From Sarcomyxa edulis (lineage: Eukaryota > Basidiomycota > Agaricomycetes > Agaricales > Mycenaceae), in contig QUOL01000014.1 in NCBI GenBank assembly GCA_009761415.1, positions 310,001 through 374,000 of the forward strand: a DNA stretch of 64,000 nucleotides, in the 5' to 3' direction. Below, one piece after another: positions 45,696 to 57,893 of this stretch. The notes beneath the pieces were generated by a model. The model ran no database searches. It worked only from the letters and a program-made list of their open reading frames with translations, and was not told the DNA's origin. The position numbers were made by a program, and so were the translations under genes. How positions within the stretch are numbered: position 1 is the first letter of the stretch; each line of letters opens with the position of its first letter.

Positions 45696-47244
45696 ATGAA
45701 AACCGCGTTTTCAATCGCTTCGTTTCTCCTTTTCTTCAACTCAATTTTGGCTCACACTATATTCCAGGTCTTTGCCTTTATCTCCTCTTGCAAATGATAC
45801 GTTATAAATGCTATCGCTCTGTCTTCCTCCACAGGAACTGTATGTTAATGGGGTTGACCAAGGGCATATCACAGGCATCCGAGTTCCAGACTACGACGGG
45901 GTACGTATACGTTCATCTTGTCTTTCCGTTCCTTTGGCCTGCATTATGACATCTTTCGAAAGCCCATCACGGATGTCACGTCGAACGATCTAATTTGTAA
46001 CGGTGGTATCAATCCGTATCATCAACCGATATCTACTGCTATAATCACCGTCCCTGCTGGGTCTCCGGTGACAGCAGAGTGGCACCATACGCTCGCGGGT
46101 GCAGACCCCAGTGATCCCGCAGATCCAATAGATCCTTCCCACCTGGTCAGGATTTCATAACATCCCCCAAATACCACACTTCCCCCTGATGAAGTCATGT
46201 TTCTAGGGTCCAGTTATTGCTTATCTGTAAGTTCGACGCCTTACGAGAGTACCCACCGTACGATTTCATTTGTTCGGTAGAGCGCAAGTGCCCAATGCCA
46301 CTCAACCCTCCGTGACGGGCCTAAAGTGGTTCAAGATCTATCAAGACGGAATGGACAGTAGTCAACAATGGGGTGTTAATCGCCTCATCGCCAACAAGGG
46401 AAAGGTGACGTTCACGATCCCAGACTGTATCGCCGCCGGCCAGTATCTTCTGCGAGTAGAGATCATCGGTGAGTTCATATCGGCCTCTCAAGCATTAGAC
46501 GCTTAACGTCACTTGTAGCTCTACATGCCGCTTCCAATTATCCTGGCGCCCAGTTCTATGTGAGGACATTCGACTTCTTTGAAATCACGCGTTTTCTAAA
46601 TGAACTGTGACATGTAGATGGAATGTGCTCAATTACAGATTACGGGTGGTGGAAGTACATCGCCCGCCACTGTGAGCTTCCCAGGAGCATACAAAAGTAC
46701 GGATATGCCACACCGCAATACTATGAAACAATTGATCCTTAGTATGTTCTAGGTACCGACCCAGGAGTCACTATCAACATTTATCAAACCCTTCCAAGCT
46801 ACACTGTCCCAGGTAACTTCCTTTGAAATAGGCATTGTCCTTCCGGCATTCGCCGCTCTGACCCCCTATCATATGCGCTCGTAGGACCCGCCGTGTTTAG
46901 CTGCAGTGGCAACACAGCAACAACCGCTGCGCCCCCACCTGGGTCCAGTTCTGCTTCTATTTCGTCTGCTTCAGCATCGTCCGCGTCCGCTTCATCAACC
47001 GCAGCGGCAGGTACTGTTGCGCAGTATGGGCAATGTGGCGGATTAACGTGAGCACATCACCTGTCTTTGTAGTCTTACTGAACTGTATCACCCATATCGC
47101 TTCCGCATAGGTATTCCGGGCCCACCGCTTGCGCAGCGCCTTTCACTTGCAAAGTCTCTAGCCCCTATGTACGTACCATCTCTCGGTTCCTCCCAATCCC
47201 CAGCTCATGAATTTGCTTTTCAACAGTACAGCCAGTGCTTATGA
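45696..47244 (+). CDS. AA9 lytic polysaccharide monooxygenase with C-terminal CBM1
   Basis: Secreted copper enzyme that oxidatively cleaves cellulose. A signal peptide of 19 residues ends ...FNSILA, leaving His1 as HTIFQ (codon 45753-45755). The second copper His is in DPSHLGPVIAY (codon 46140-46142), and the axial Tyr and nearby Gln are in GAQFYMECAQL. Other family marks are [32 protein letters not shown] and [18 protein letters not shown]. After [11 protein letters not shown] comes a Ser/Ala linker ([11 protein letters not shown]), then a CBM1 ([31 protein letters not shown]) with its cysteines. About nine introns. All active-site residues are present, in contrast to the second AA9-like gene 7 kb downstream. 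Confidence 0.94.
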
Positions 47245-47585
47245 GGGTAAAGATTACCATGTATATAATTATCTCCGTGACACCCGGATCTGCGCCACAC
47301 CGTACTGCGAGAATAACAAATCGGTTTGCATAAATGAAAGACTGTACAGATGCGAATTCGACAAGATATACAACTATTACAACGTCGTATACTCTACCAC
47401 AATATACCAACTACTAAGCAAAGAGATATCCAGGAGAAAATGAAAATGATTGTATACAGTATACGTCAAGTGAGTCCAACGTATAGATATATTCAGAGTC
47501 CAGAACCGGAATGAGTAAGCCTGTGATCCGCTGTCCCAATAAGTAGCATTGTTACAGCACTCTAATAAATCCTCAGCGACCGTAT
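47245..47585. other. Convergent intergenic region
   Basis: A 341-bp AT-rich gap between the LPMO (+) and the P450 (-), probably both 3' untranslated regions. It is crossed by two opposed open frames (47207-47443 plus, 47165-47410 minus) that overlap the LPMO 3' end and show no motif. Confidence 0.5.
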
Positions 47586-49963
47586 TTACTGACGGCGCCT
47601 GAGCGAGATCCTGAAAAACGTTATGAATAATCTAGCACAAGAGGAAAGTAAAACAAAACTCACTTGGCACTCCGGTTGGGGCTGCAGGCATATCCAACCC
47701 ATAAATCTGCAGGTCTCTCGCCGTTGGGATCCATCTTGATATCATAGTTTATCAGGATGTGCATCATCAGGGCCTTCAGAATGTACGACGCCATGAAACG
47801 TCCAGGCTAGTGTCAGGAACGGGTGTTCGAATTAGTCTGATATCGTCGCAGTTTGAGTGTCACTTACGCTGTAAAAGTACGGCATGAATGAGTCAGGTAT
47901 CAAGACTATGAGGTATCATCTGCTTACCATGCATGTTTCCCGTGTCCGAAGGAGCCGTATGTAGTACTGGTGTGCACCATTCTGGCAGAACCACCGGCTT
48001 GAGTTCCAGACCCATCTAAGAATCGGAAACCATCGAAGACGTGGGCATCTTCGTAAACTTGATTGTCATGGTGAGAAGCGAGTGTACTCGAAATATAGGA
48101 GCCTTTCGGGATATAAGTGCCGTCAGAGAACGTGATAGGCTTCAAGGCCATGCGAGGTACAGACACTGTGAAGAAATTAGCAGGAACTTCTGCAGCAAAA
48201 AGTGCCGACACTCACTCCAGAACGGAGGGTTGACGCGGAGGCTTTCCTTGAAGAAACTGTCTAATCGCGGAAGGTTGTCCATAGCCTTCTTGCAAAGCCC
48301 GTACGTGCTGAAAGCTTCCTCTACCTCGAGTCTGAGGGGGTCGATATACTCTGGATGAACGGTCAGATTATAGAGCGCTTGGACGAAAGTCTATCATTAG
48401 CGAGATCGTGTTTAGTTGCTCAGGCCGACACCTATGCAAAAACAAACATACCATGGAAGTAGTGTCAAACGAAACTGAGTTCAGGAGAAGTACCCTGTTT
48501 GTAAGGGCGGAGGTTTCGAATTCTGGTCCTTCAGCGGCATCCATCAACCAAGTCAAGAAGTCAACCTGTGTATTCGCAGTGGTCAAGCAACCCGAGGCAT
48601 AACAGCAGACGGACGGATGAACATACCGGTTTCCCATCCCAATCACCGCGTCCATGTTCAGCCAACATCTTCTTTCGCCCTTCGATAACAGGCGCAAGAT
48701 ATTGAGTAGCCTTACGCAAAGTTGTCGGCAATGTGGATATCATTCCCCCGATCAGCCTGATTACAAAGGAGTGAATCTAAGTTTGGAAACAACAACAACG
48801 CGAACACGTACGGGTGCATAAAGCGAGGGAACAGATTCATAATCATGGTGCAGGCAAAGATATTCAAAGAAAACGATTTGTTGAGGGCAAGGTAATCTTC
48901 ATTACGACCTACAAATCAAAACAAGGAACGGGTTAGCCGGGGAACCAGGCACCAAATTCAAAAGGGAACTGACAAGTAGGTGCGCCCACGAAAGTGCGAC
49001 TAAAGACCCTCGAAAGAATTTTCTGAAAGGTCTCCAACGCCGGGACTTCGTGCCAGTCATCTAACGAGCATGTGCATGTTAGTGCTACGGTTTGTTCCAC
49101 GTGTGAGTTTACCCAACACGCTCTTACCTCGACGCCGGCTTCCAATAATAGTATCAACGGCAGATAAAAGCTCGTCAAAAGCATTTTCCACCAATACGTC
49201 AATGTTGCGTTGGAGCTGGATCATTCTCGGCGGTCATGACGGTGATAAACAGAAAGAAGAGAAGACAATGACTCACCCGTGTTCGGATTATAGGATAATG
49301 GTAAGGATTTTCATAGATCGCTTGGCCCATAGTGTACGTGATTTGAAATTCCTACATTTAACAAAGTTAGGAAGGTTATATGGAGGAAATCGTGGCTTCA
49401 CATACATCGTGGATGCCTTCGAGAAGAGATAGAGTGTCCTCCGGTAGACTGAAGAACTCCTTCGCTGTGTAGTGTTATGAGAAACGTGTAGCCGCATGGC
49501 CAAGTATGGAAATCTCACCCAATGCCTCTCCAGCGACGACGTGAGTCCAACCAGAAAGACGAGGAACTTTGAATATGCCAGACCTATTCTTTTGGGAAAT
49601 GTCAGCTAGAAGCGGGACTGGAGCACGAGACCTTGAAACCTGCTCGTATCCACGCTGCAACACGGCTTGAGAGTTGAACAAGAAGTTGAGACTACCATAG
49701 TAAGAGCCGAAAGGTATCCAAGTCGGATAACCGACAGCGGGAACGCGTTTCTTCTGCGCGAAGGTCAGCGAACGTGTCCAGAAAGACAAAGATGATTGTA
49801 ATGAACGCACTGCAAGACGAGAGGAGGCGTATGGCCAAAGTATGAAAGTGACGGCTACGATGTAGATGACGACCGTGGAGTTGTAGCGAACGAGGTTCCA
49901 CACTTGAGACGGTGACGGTGTCGATGCAGATAGCTCTGTCAAGAGGGAGCGGAAATAAGACAT
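47586..49963 (-). CDS. Cytochrome P450 monooxygenase, membrane-anchored
   Basis: Haem-thiolate monooxygenase of the ER membrane, substrate unknown. It resembles fungal ent-kaurene-oxidase-like P450s. The start is ATG 49963, with an N-terminal anchor VVIYIVAVTFILWPYASSRL. It continues RVPAVGYPTWIPFGSYYGSL and IFKVPRLSGWTHVVAGEALG. The I-helix region reads LNSVSFDTTSMTFVQALYNL. The ExxR motif is KESLRVN. PRMALKPITFSDGTYIPKG and the haem loop FGHGKHACPGRF follow. The Cys codon is split: TG at 47929-47928, C at 47868 as a one-base exon, then CCT from 47806. The flanking introns are 59 and 61 nt, both with good GT..AG ends. The gene ends KISLRRRQ and has about a dozen introns. Confidence 0.9.
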
Positions 49964-52900
49964 GTTGGAAGCCTATAGCGTAAAGGAAACCACATTGAAA
50001 GCTGCGGAATGAGGGGTCTCTTATACCAATTCCTCGATAAAGCAATGCTTCGACGCCCATATCCATGTCGGCATGGCTGGTCGAGGTTCTCCATCGGCAC
50101 CCTGTACCAAAACAGCCGCGTTTTCATTTTCGGAACGACTGTTCGCATGCAATAGATCGATTTCTGCCCATATTTCCTGCAAAATCTGACTTGTCAGAAT
50201 TTGTGGCAAATCATCTAAGCTGAGTTCAGGGGTGATGGCATGCCGTTGTACCTCCTCTATAACGCCTCTCTGATCACCAGAATAGTGATCTATGTGACGG
50301 AAGCCGATCAAGTTTACTGGCAGGTCGCCTGTCGCTATCGATAGTTGCCCCACGCCGTGGTCGGATGCTTCGATTGCACGCAGTGCGGGCCAGAAGTTGC
50401 CCAGAATCAATCATACAGACCGGGGACAAGGAATAAAATGTACCCCCATCACCTTCATCTTTCCGTAAGAATTGAGGCGCCGGACGCCGGTTAGGATCTA
50501 TAAACGTCGAGGACAAGCACTTTTTTAGAGTGAGCGATTACACATTTACGCACGTTAGAGACCTAAACGGTAGAAGCAGACGGACAGCCCGAAGAATTTA
50601 CCTGATACGGCGTACGACCCTTATCTTAGCGCTTCGACCGGAGGCCTGTGAGTGAGTGACATGGTGTCCACAGATATGTTTCGGTCCAAATGAAGGTGGC
50701 GTCTATTTCTCTTGACATCTTCGGGGTGAATTTTGAATTTGACCCCACCTTGTTATCGAATCTGGTCAGATAGTGTTTGACAGCGCGAGTGATGGAGAGA
50801 ACCTACGTAGAAGAATGGGCGAGCCAGAAATAGGTACGAGCATGTTAAGTTTTAACTGGATAGCGGGCGAGATATGACAGGCCCGTCCTGAGTAATATCA
50901 TCACAGCTCCCTGGTTTTCCTAGAATGAGTACAGTCGGAGACGAAGATTGAATACAAAGGGAAAATTAGCACCGGATCACGTACGGGAGCGAAAGTCGAG
51001 GAACATCCATCTCGAAACAACAAACGTAGACCAATGCCAATAGAGACCTCAGGCTAGCTCAGTCTGGGTATTTAGCAATGGCCTAGACGATGAGGAAGTC
51101 ACAGAGTCAAGCCCACGCTCAGTATGTAACTTTGCAGCAGGGCGACGCTGCCGACAGAATAGGTTATCCAACTTACGAATAACCTGACGACTGTGGAGAG
51201 TCCGTGTGCGATAAGCACTCTCAAAAAGTCCACACACAATGGCCAATCCCCACAGTCTGAGAGATAAATTAATGTCGGATCGGAAGAACCCTTGAATTAC
51301 GTTGACGGCGCACAACATTTGTTCGGGGTCCATCTCGCAACCAGATAGACTGTTGGAGTGATCTTTTGCGGATGTAGAGAAGACTGATATGACTGGACAG
51401 CGCATATGATTGGTCAATGCATATGACTGGACAACGCGTCCGGAGACGAATCACAGAGGTTTCGTACAGCGCTCAGAACACCTGCAAATGCCATTTGAAT
51501 GAACATACGGATGGAGCAATGCACTGTTGGTACCTTTACAGTATCCGTCAAGACCGAAGATGGCTTCTTGCTGATAAGTAGAGTGCACCTTGGCTGCACG
51601 CCGGCGTGGTGAAAGTCGTATGTGTATGGATAAATTACACGGGATGGTCCGCCAATGTCGACACTTGCCAAGGGTATCTAGATTTATTTAGGGTATCTCC
51701 GCAAGTCACTATACTTATCATACGAATTAGTAGATAGGTGGGATTCAGGAACATGGGGCGTACTACATTCAGATGCACGGCCTCGCTACCGTTTGAGACT
51801 GAATCTAAGAGCGTTAGATCAACAAATTGACCGGATTGAACAGAAATAACACGATAGACGAAAATGGAACAAAAGTTATTACCTAGATAGGAGAGCGATG
51901 ATAGATCGCGGTGGATCAGGGTCATATATATACGGACAGAGCCGTGACGTTAGTTGGCTATTTGTGGGAGCGTTGAGATGCACGTCCTGCGGCCATGCGT
52001 GAGCGGTGCGGAAAAAGTAAGGATGCTGGGACATTGTCGTAGAAGCTGAGAGGTCTGGACTTTGCAGTGAAGATTTCGCGGATCAGCGTGTATCTCGTAC
52101 TCATCCTCCAGTGGACGATGCTCCTGGACCTCGTGTATCGTCGAACCCAAGCATAGAGACGTCCTGTAGCTATAATGGTAGGTTTCATTTTCGTGTGGCC
52201 AAGGAGGCCTCGATCTCTCGAAATATTCTTGGGGCAAGTCACGAAATCAATGGCAACAGCGACAAGAATCAAATGAATTTCAAAGCTAACATCGGTTCTT
52301 CGTACCTTTCAAATGGAATCCGCCGATGAGCGCTCGTTCATCCATTTGTCAGAACATGGCTATCTCCACCGAATGCATCTTAGTAGGCGTTCAGCGCCAG
52401 AGTTCGGACAACGAGCGCAAGAACCACTGGCAGCGGCGGGCATTACGGGTTGAATGGACGAGATCTTGGACTAGGAGGAAACTGGCAAGTGTTGTGATTC
52501 ATTCACTCTGTTGTTTCATCTATCTGAGCACGGACCTAAAAGTCTTCCATGAACCGTGGGACATACCTATATAGACTCTAGACTTGTCTGTGCTTCCGAG
52601 GCCGATTAGTACACGCCGAGTAAATGAATGTTGGATACTGAATCGAAAAATAGACATAAAATCCTTGGGGGCCGAGGTTGGGAAGGGCTGGGGTCGAGAG
52701 CAACAGAAAAGTCTGAGAAATGGAAGAAGATGGTTGTAGAACTGAGAAGAGATCGAAAAACCGACGTCCAGGATCACGATGATGATCATGAAGCACGAAA
52801 AAGACGTCGACATGGAAAGAACTTGTCAACTTTTCTTGGATGAAATTCTGGAGGATGATCGACCGCTAGAGGCTGTGGCCCAGGATGGCTAGACCACGGG

Positions 52901-53700
52901 CTGCAGACAACCGTATGCCATTGGACATCCCGCTTCCACCCTACCATAATCACGGTCATAATTGCCTATAATTGCACCCATAATTGCACCCATTCTGCCT
53001 TCTTTTTTGGGTATAAAAGACCTCACGCTCTCGTTGGCTACCCTCATACTGACACGAAAAAGCGTCATTTCCGCGGCCCTACTTGTGGCATCCAAGTGGC
53101 ATCTGTCAGTTGTTCGAAATACGCGTCCCTTTGTGGCTACTAACCTGACAATAGCGGTCATATCTCTCCTTCAACATACAGAAAGATCGTCATGGCCTGC
53201 CAATCGTCGTTCCGATCATCGTAGAGAGGAAAGTACAGCAATCGCACTCCATTGACTCAGATTGGCACCGAGACTAGAAGTTCCGAGCCCGGAGTATTTG
53301 CTGTCTAACACTATGCTGCACTTCGGCTGGTCCCCAGAGTGGCGTTGCATGCGGAAAAAACGCGCTTTTGGGGGTTGGCAGGCGACAGAACTTGAGGGTA
53401 TGCACATCTGATTTTTACAGCGCCTCTACCATCTCATTCACCACTAATTCCAAGGGAGTCTATGATTCTTGTGATAACCAGTTTTGTCCGCATATCAACC
53501 GCTTGCTCCGACCACACAGGCTTCTACTCAAGGAGCTATTGGACAGCCATGTCCCAGAATTTAATCTTGCGCGTTAGAGTCTCTCCCTGCCGACATCCTA
53601 CACGAGGTAACATCTCGTAGAGCTCGCTACTCCAAGGGACCGACAACGATTAACCCGAAGACTTCGTCATTCTCCATACATGGATATTTTGTCTCACACC
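49964..53700. other. Gene-poor stretch with unrecognised open frames
   Basis: Minus-strand frames at 50021-50410, 50274-50516, 51049-51417, 51635-51925 and 51950-52272 are longer than most chance frames nearby. They have in-frame candidate splice sites, but none carries a recognised motif and I could not link them into a convincing gene. The first (LALRAIEASDHGVGQLSIAT region) directly precedes the P450 and could be its 5' neighbour. The stretch may hold one or two poorly conserved or decayed genes. Confidence 0.3.
52957..52993. repeat. Short tandem repeat, about 12-bp unit
   Basis: About three imperfect copies of a unit like ataattgcaccc. Small, no evident function. Confidence 0.55.
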
Positions 53701-54275
53701 ACCTTCGAAGTCTTACGAACTCGTCGCCTTACATGTCGATTTCTTTCGTCCCGGCTTCTCCGTCAAGTTGAGTCCGCGATTCTATGCCCTCTATTCCCGC
53801 CTTCGCAGGACCATCCATTTGGGAGTTCCCGCGTAATCCTCGCAGCCGAAAGGTTGTCTGGACAGCGAAATACCAATTTGTCAAGTGATCCCGCCGCTAA
53901 GCCGTGCCAAAGACTCTATAGCATTGGTCCATCCAATCATGTTTTCGAACAGTATAATTTGTTCGCGTTTACTCGTATCCTCTTTGACCTCTCGCTGAAT
54001 CCTCGCTCTTGCTGCCGAAGGTCCCTTTGGTGGACTTGTCAAGTGATCGCACTGCTGCCTCTCTCATTATAATCTGCCTGGTCATGACGATGCGCAAGAA
54101 CTTCGCGAACGCTTCTCAAACTGCTGTCTCTGTGCTGTAGCCTCATCACATGAACTGTGGCATTTGCTGGCACCTCATGAAGCACGGTTCTCGATTGTAC
54201 ACCCAAGGTGTATAAAATGTCGATCGCTTGTCTCGTCGTCAACCAAATCAAATCCGAACCGAGGGAAAGCAAGAC
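53701..54275. other. Upstream region of the AA9-like gene
   Basis: A plus-strand frame from 53680 to 54072 (opening MDILSHTTFEVLRTRR) has no recognised domain and no splice partner, so it is not called. The last ~70 bp include a TATA box. Confidence 0.4.
54211..54217 (+). promoter_or_regulatory. TATA box of the AA9-like gene
   Basis: TATAAAA 65 bp before the start codon at 54276. Confidence 0.5.
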
Positions 54276-55546
54276 ATGAAGACTGCAATGAACTCCCTAC
54301 TCTCCTTACTTCTGGTCGCTAGCTCGGTGTCCGCAAACACCGTCTTCTCCGTAGGCTCCTATTCATTCCACCTATAGTCAACTCCGAAATGTATTGACAG
54401 ATCATTGTTATACTATAGGCTGTAGCAATTAACGGCGTCGAGCAAGGCCACGCCGTCGGTGTTCGCGTCCCATCTGCCAACACGGTCAGCACTGCTATCA
54501 CCGTCTGAGGCTAGTCCTAACGCGTTTATGTAGGCTATCACCGACGTCACGAGTAGCAACCTCATCTGCAACACTGGGTTCATCCAACCCGTCTCGCAGA
54601 CCGTCATCAGCGTTCCTGCTGGAGCAAGCTTCACGGCTGAGTTCCACAAAACCTCCGCCGGGTACCTCGGAATGGATCCTGAGGATCCTGTCGACCCTAC
54701 CGCCAAGTACGTGTATGTGTTCCATGAGAAGATGGCCCTGGTCTGATCACGGTTTGTTGATGTATAGAGGTCCAGTTATCGCATACCTGTGAGTCATTTC
54801 GGGCTACATCTCCGTGCTTCTGGATTTCTAAACAAGGGGGACGCCGCAATAGAGCTGCTGTTCCTTCGGCAACTCAAGCAACAGTCACTGGTCTTGAATG
54901 GTTCAAGGTACGTTTCATTTCAGATGGATAGACAGCTACTTCTCTTTTGCCAGTATTCTCATTCTTCATGAACGTACTTCGTTGATCTTTCAGATTTGGG
55001 AAGAAGGCTACGACACCACGACGCACCAATGGGGTTCGGACAAACTCTACCTCGCTAACGGCAGTGCGACGTTCACCATCCCGTCTTGCGTGAAAGACGG
55101 ACAGTACTTGCTTAGGGCTGAGTATATCGGTGAGAACCATTTATTCCTTCTCTGGGGAACGTACCAACGCTGATACATCATACGATTGACTGACGGTACA
55201 CTCAGACCTCCAAAATGCCTCGGAATACCCCGGTGCAGGATTCTTCGTGAGTGCTGTTTGTCTATCTGACGAATGATCTTCTGGTGTATCTGATTGGACC
55301 CCGCTTCTTCTCTCTTAGATGAGTTGTGCCCAAATCGAGGTCACGGGTGGCGGTAGCGCATCTCCCGCTACTGTTCCTTTCCCCGGTGCATACACCTGTG
55401 AGTATTCTATTTATCCGTCCTGTCCAATTGTCGGGTGTCTTTAAATAACCTGGATTGTTTTAACAGCCACGAGCCCGGGAATCGTTACTGAGATCTATGG
55501 AATCTCTTCATACACCCCTCCTGGGCCTGCTGTGTTCACTTGCTGA
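54276..55546 (+). CDS. AA9-like secreted protein lacking the copper histidine brace
   Basis: It has the AA9 fold by sequence but probably no LPMO activity. The 20-residue signal peptide ends ASSVSA, so the mature protein should start NTVFS: Asn (codon 54336-54338) instead of His1. The second copper His is Ala in DPTAKGPVIAYL (codon 54702-54704). The axial Tyr is Phe and the nearby Gln is Gly in [13 protein letters not shown] (Phe codon 55244-55246). The rest is well conserved: [46 protein letters not shown] and [18 protein letters not shown]. All cysteines expected for the fold appear present. It has no CBM1 and ends PGPAVFTC. Roughly ten introns. The frame is fully open with clean splice sites, so it looks maintained rather than decayed. 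Confidence 0.9.
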
Positions 55547-55943
55547 ACGTTTCGTCTTGCTACGCTAGAGGAGGATCGTCGTTTCCGAGAAAAGATTCAA
55601 AATCAAAAGAAAACAATATGCATGTAAAAGAGTTCATCTGGTAATATTAGCTTCAGGTAAAGGGAATAAACTGTTCGAGATTTGTGCGGCGAAAGATCTG
55701 AGCCTGTTCCTTTATTGAGGGTTCCCCGTAAGACTAGTAGTACTTGGACTAGTACTGATCATGAAAAAGGAATGAGACGGTTTAGTGCAAGTTGCTATCA
55801 GTATTAAACTCATACGGTATGCTCTATATGTGTGTATGAATGTGAAGCGTGTATCAGTAATTCGATGTTGATGTTTCAGACCTTTGCGGTTTTCTAGTAT
55901 TAATGAGACTCTGTAATCCTGCCACTGGCGATTGCGATGTGGC
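55547..55943. other. Convergent intergenic region
   Basis: About 400 bp between the AA9-like gene (+) and the PQ-loop gene (-). A long minus-strand frame over 55712-56266 is a shadow of the PQ-loop exons and their introns. Confidence 0.5.
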
Positions 55944-57251
55944 TTATGTTGATGGAGGGGGGTCTGCTGGGAGGAGTATCCGATGATGGTCGATATGTCG
56001 GTAGTAGAAGAATTGGCATAGGACCTTGCGTACCAGAAACAAAGGAAGGGGATGAGTGCGTGGCAATGGTCGTGGAGACTGAGTAAGGACTTACGAAAAG
56101 GTCCAAGAAGACAGCCAATGCACTTCCTGTGATGACGCAGATTTGTCAGATATCTAGAACACGATAGATCAGATAAGAAAATGGGGTATACCGGCAAGCC
56201 AGGAGGCGTTTGTGACCAGATAATCCCAGTCCATCCCTCGTTTGGAAGCGCAGATAGAGAGGGCATAGGTTGTGTCTCCGAGAATGGCGAAGAAGAAGAG
56301 AGCAGGAGAGAGGCCTTTACAGCGGGTTTTCACGTTTTTGACTACAAAGAAAAGGCGTAAAGAGATGACATGAAGTTAGCTTAAATGAGGAGAAGACACA
56401 AAGGGTGTCACACGCACTAATCTGAGGTATTGGTGCACCCACTTTCAAAAGCAATTGCCGAAACGTGAGTCTAATTGAGACAGCTTAGAAAAGGCAGGCG
56501 ACGCACGATATAGTACAGCACTAGACCATCCAATGACCTGTATAACCCATTCTGGTGCTAGTTTGGGATAGGCTGGTATCTCGAGATCTTCGTCTTTTGT
56601 TACCCACCAGGCGCCGAGGCCCGAGGAGCAGACGAAGAGCACTGCTAGAGTGTACTCTATAAGAATCTTTCTTGGCGAGGGCCTTTGCGAAACGATGACT
56701 TTGACTTTGACTTTGGGGGCACGGTTATGGGCATAGAGGAGCGGAGTAGTTTCGCCCCCTACAGATGGCGTGGCGGGTGTGCATACGGGGGTAGTGGGTG
56801 CAGACTTCCGCCAGCGATAGAAGTAGATCTGGAAGAGGAGGATGAAGTCGCAACAGCAATACTATACGTGAAGAATCTTGATCAGCCTGGAAATGAGTTC
56901 ATAGAGACAAGAACGCACGTATAGAGCCAAGAAAATGACCGTTGGTAGTAGGCCCGCCAGCACCGCACCTATAAGGTTGAATAGATCCCCCAGGAGCCCG
57001 ACCACGACGTACTTGACACTTAGACCATCACCACTTTTCAGTCGGAAATTCGTAATTATCTAGAAGCATTCCAATGAGAAATCGAGCTTGACCAAGTGTG
57101 CTATGCTCTTTTTCTCACCTGTGGAGCGAAAACGACGACCCAACAAGCGATCGATATCCAGCCTAACTATTCGAAAATTAGTCGTGGATTCGACAAGAGA
57201 TGTGAAGATGCTTACGATGTTGCTGCTGGTATCGCTCTGGATGCTGTCCAT
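55944..57251 (-). CDS. PQ-loop repeat transporter, vacuolar (Ypq1/LAAT-1-like)
   Basis: Seven-helix membrane protein of the family that exports cationic amino acids from the vacuole or lysosome. The start is ATG 57251 (MDSIQSDTSSNILGW). The first PQ-loop reads WISIACWVVVFAPQIITNFR, followed by GLLGDLFNLIGAVLAGLLPT and CDFILLFQIYFYRWRKSAP. A polar loop comes next, then helix LAVLFVCSSGLGAWW. The second PQ-loop reads IGWSSAVLYLGAPIPQIIKN, then KGLSPALFFFAILGDTTYAL and SALAVFLDLFVLCQFFYYR. The protein ends soon after, at 55944. At least eight introns, including short exons. Both PQ motifs are intact. Confidence 0.88.
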
Positions 57252-57893
57252 GAATTAAAATATAACAATCGAACCAAAAAAGCGAATCTCCTAAGATGCT
57301 CTGAAAACAGATCTCAGATCTCGGCGTTGTTTGCCCGACCAGTCGTTTCCAAATACGAGGCACTGCATTGAGCGGAGACAAACCAAGTGCCTCTAGCGAA
57401 TTCCTATCGTGTTTCTATCGTATTTCTATCGAATTCCTGTCAGTATACTAGTACACTACGATTTGCCACCAGCTATAACGAGTCAAAATGTTTCATTGCT
57501 TGCGCAAGCACGGTGCCACACGGTGGCACGGGCCTTTCAGAGAGGTGCAAAGTCGATACGATGGAGGATACTTGGGGCTGCATAACGTTTTTTTGAATTT
57601 TGGTAAATTTCCGAGTCGCATGAGTCAAGTCATGAGGATCCCTACGAATTATTGGCACAAAGTCCCCCTCATAGTCACCACCCTCTGATATCGCGAATCA
57701 ATGAGATTATATGGCGACTTGAGGAACACCGAAGAGATCGTACCCATATAGTCGAGGTTTGACCTAAAATCTAAGAGTAGAAGCAGAAATATACCATAGC
57801 ATCCGAGTTTAGATACATTTACATGTCATCAGGAGCTTGGGCCTTACCTGTCGCAGCCACAATATCGCTTGAATCGCCTTATCAAGATTTGGC
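57252..57893. other. Intergenic region upstream of the PQ-loop gene
   Basis: About 640 bp with only short open frames and no motif. It contains a small tandem repeat near 57401. Confidence 0.5.
57401..57445. repeat. Short tandem repeat, about 11-bp unit
   Basis: About four imperfect copies of a unit like tttctatcgta, with gaattcctatcg at the edges. It lies about 150 bp upstream of the PQ-loop start codon. Confidence 0.6.

Noticed and set aside
55712..56266. Long minus-strand frame of 184 codons
   Set aside because: It runs through exons and introns of the PQ-loop gene in another phase; the PQ-loop reading gives the conserved transmembrane motifs.
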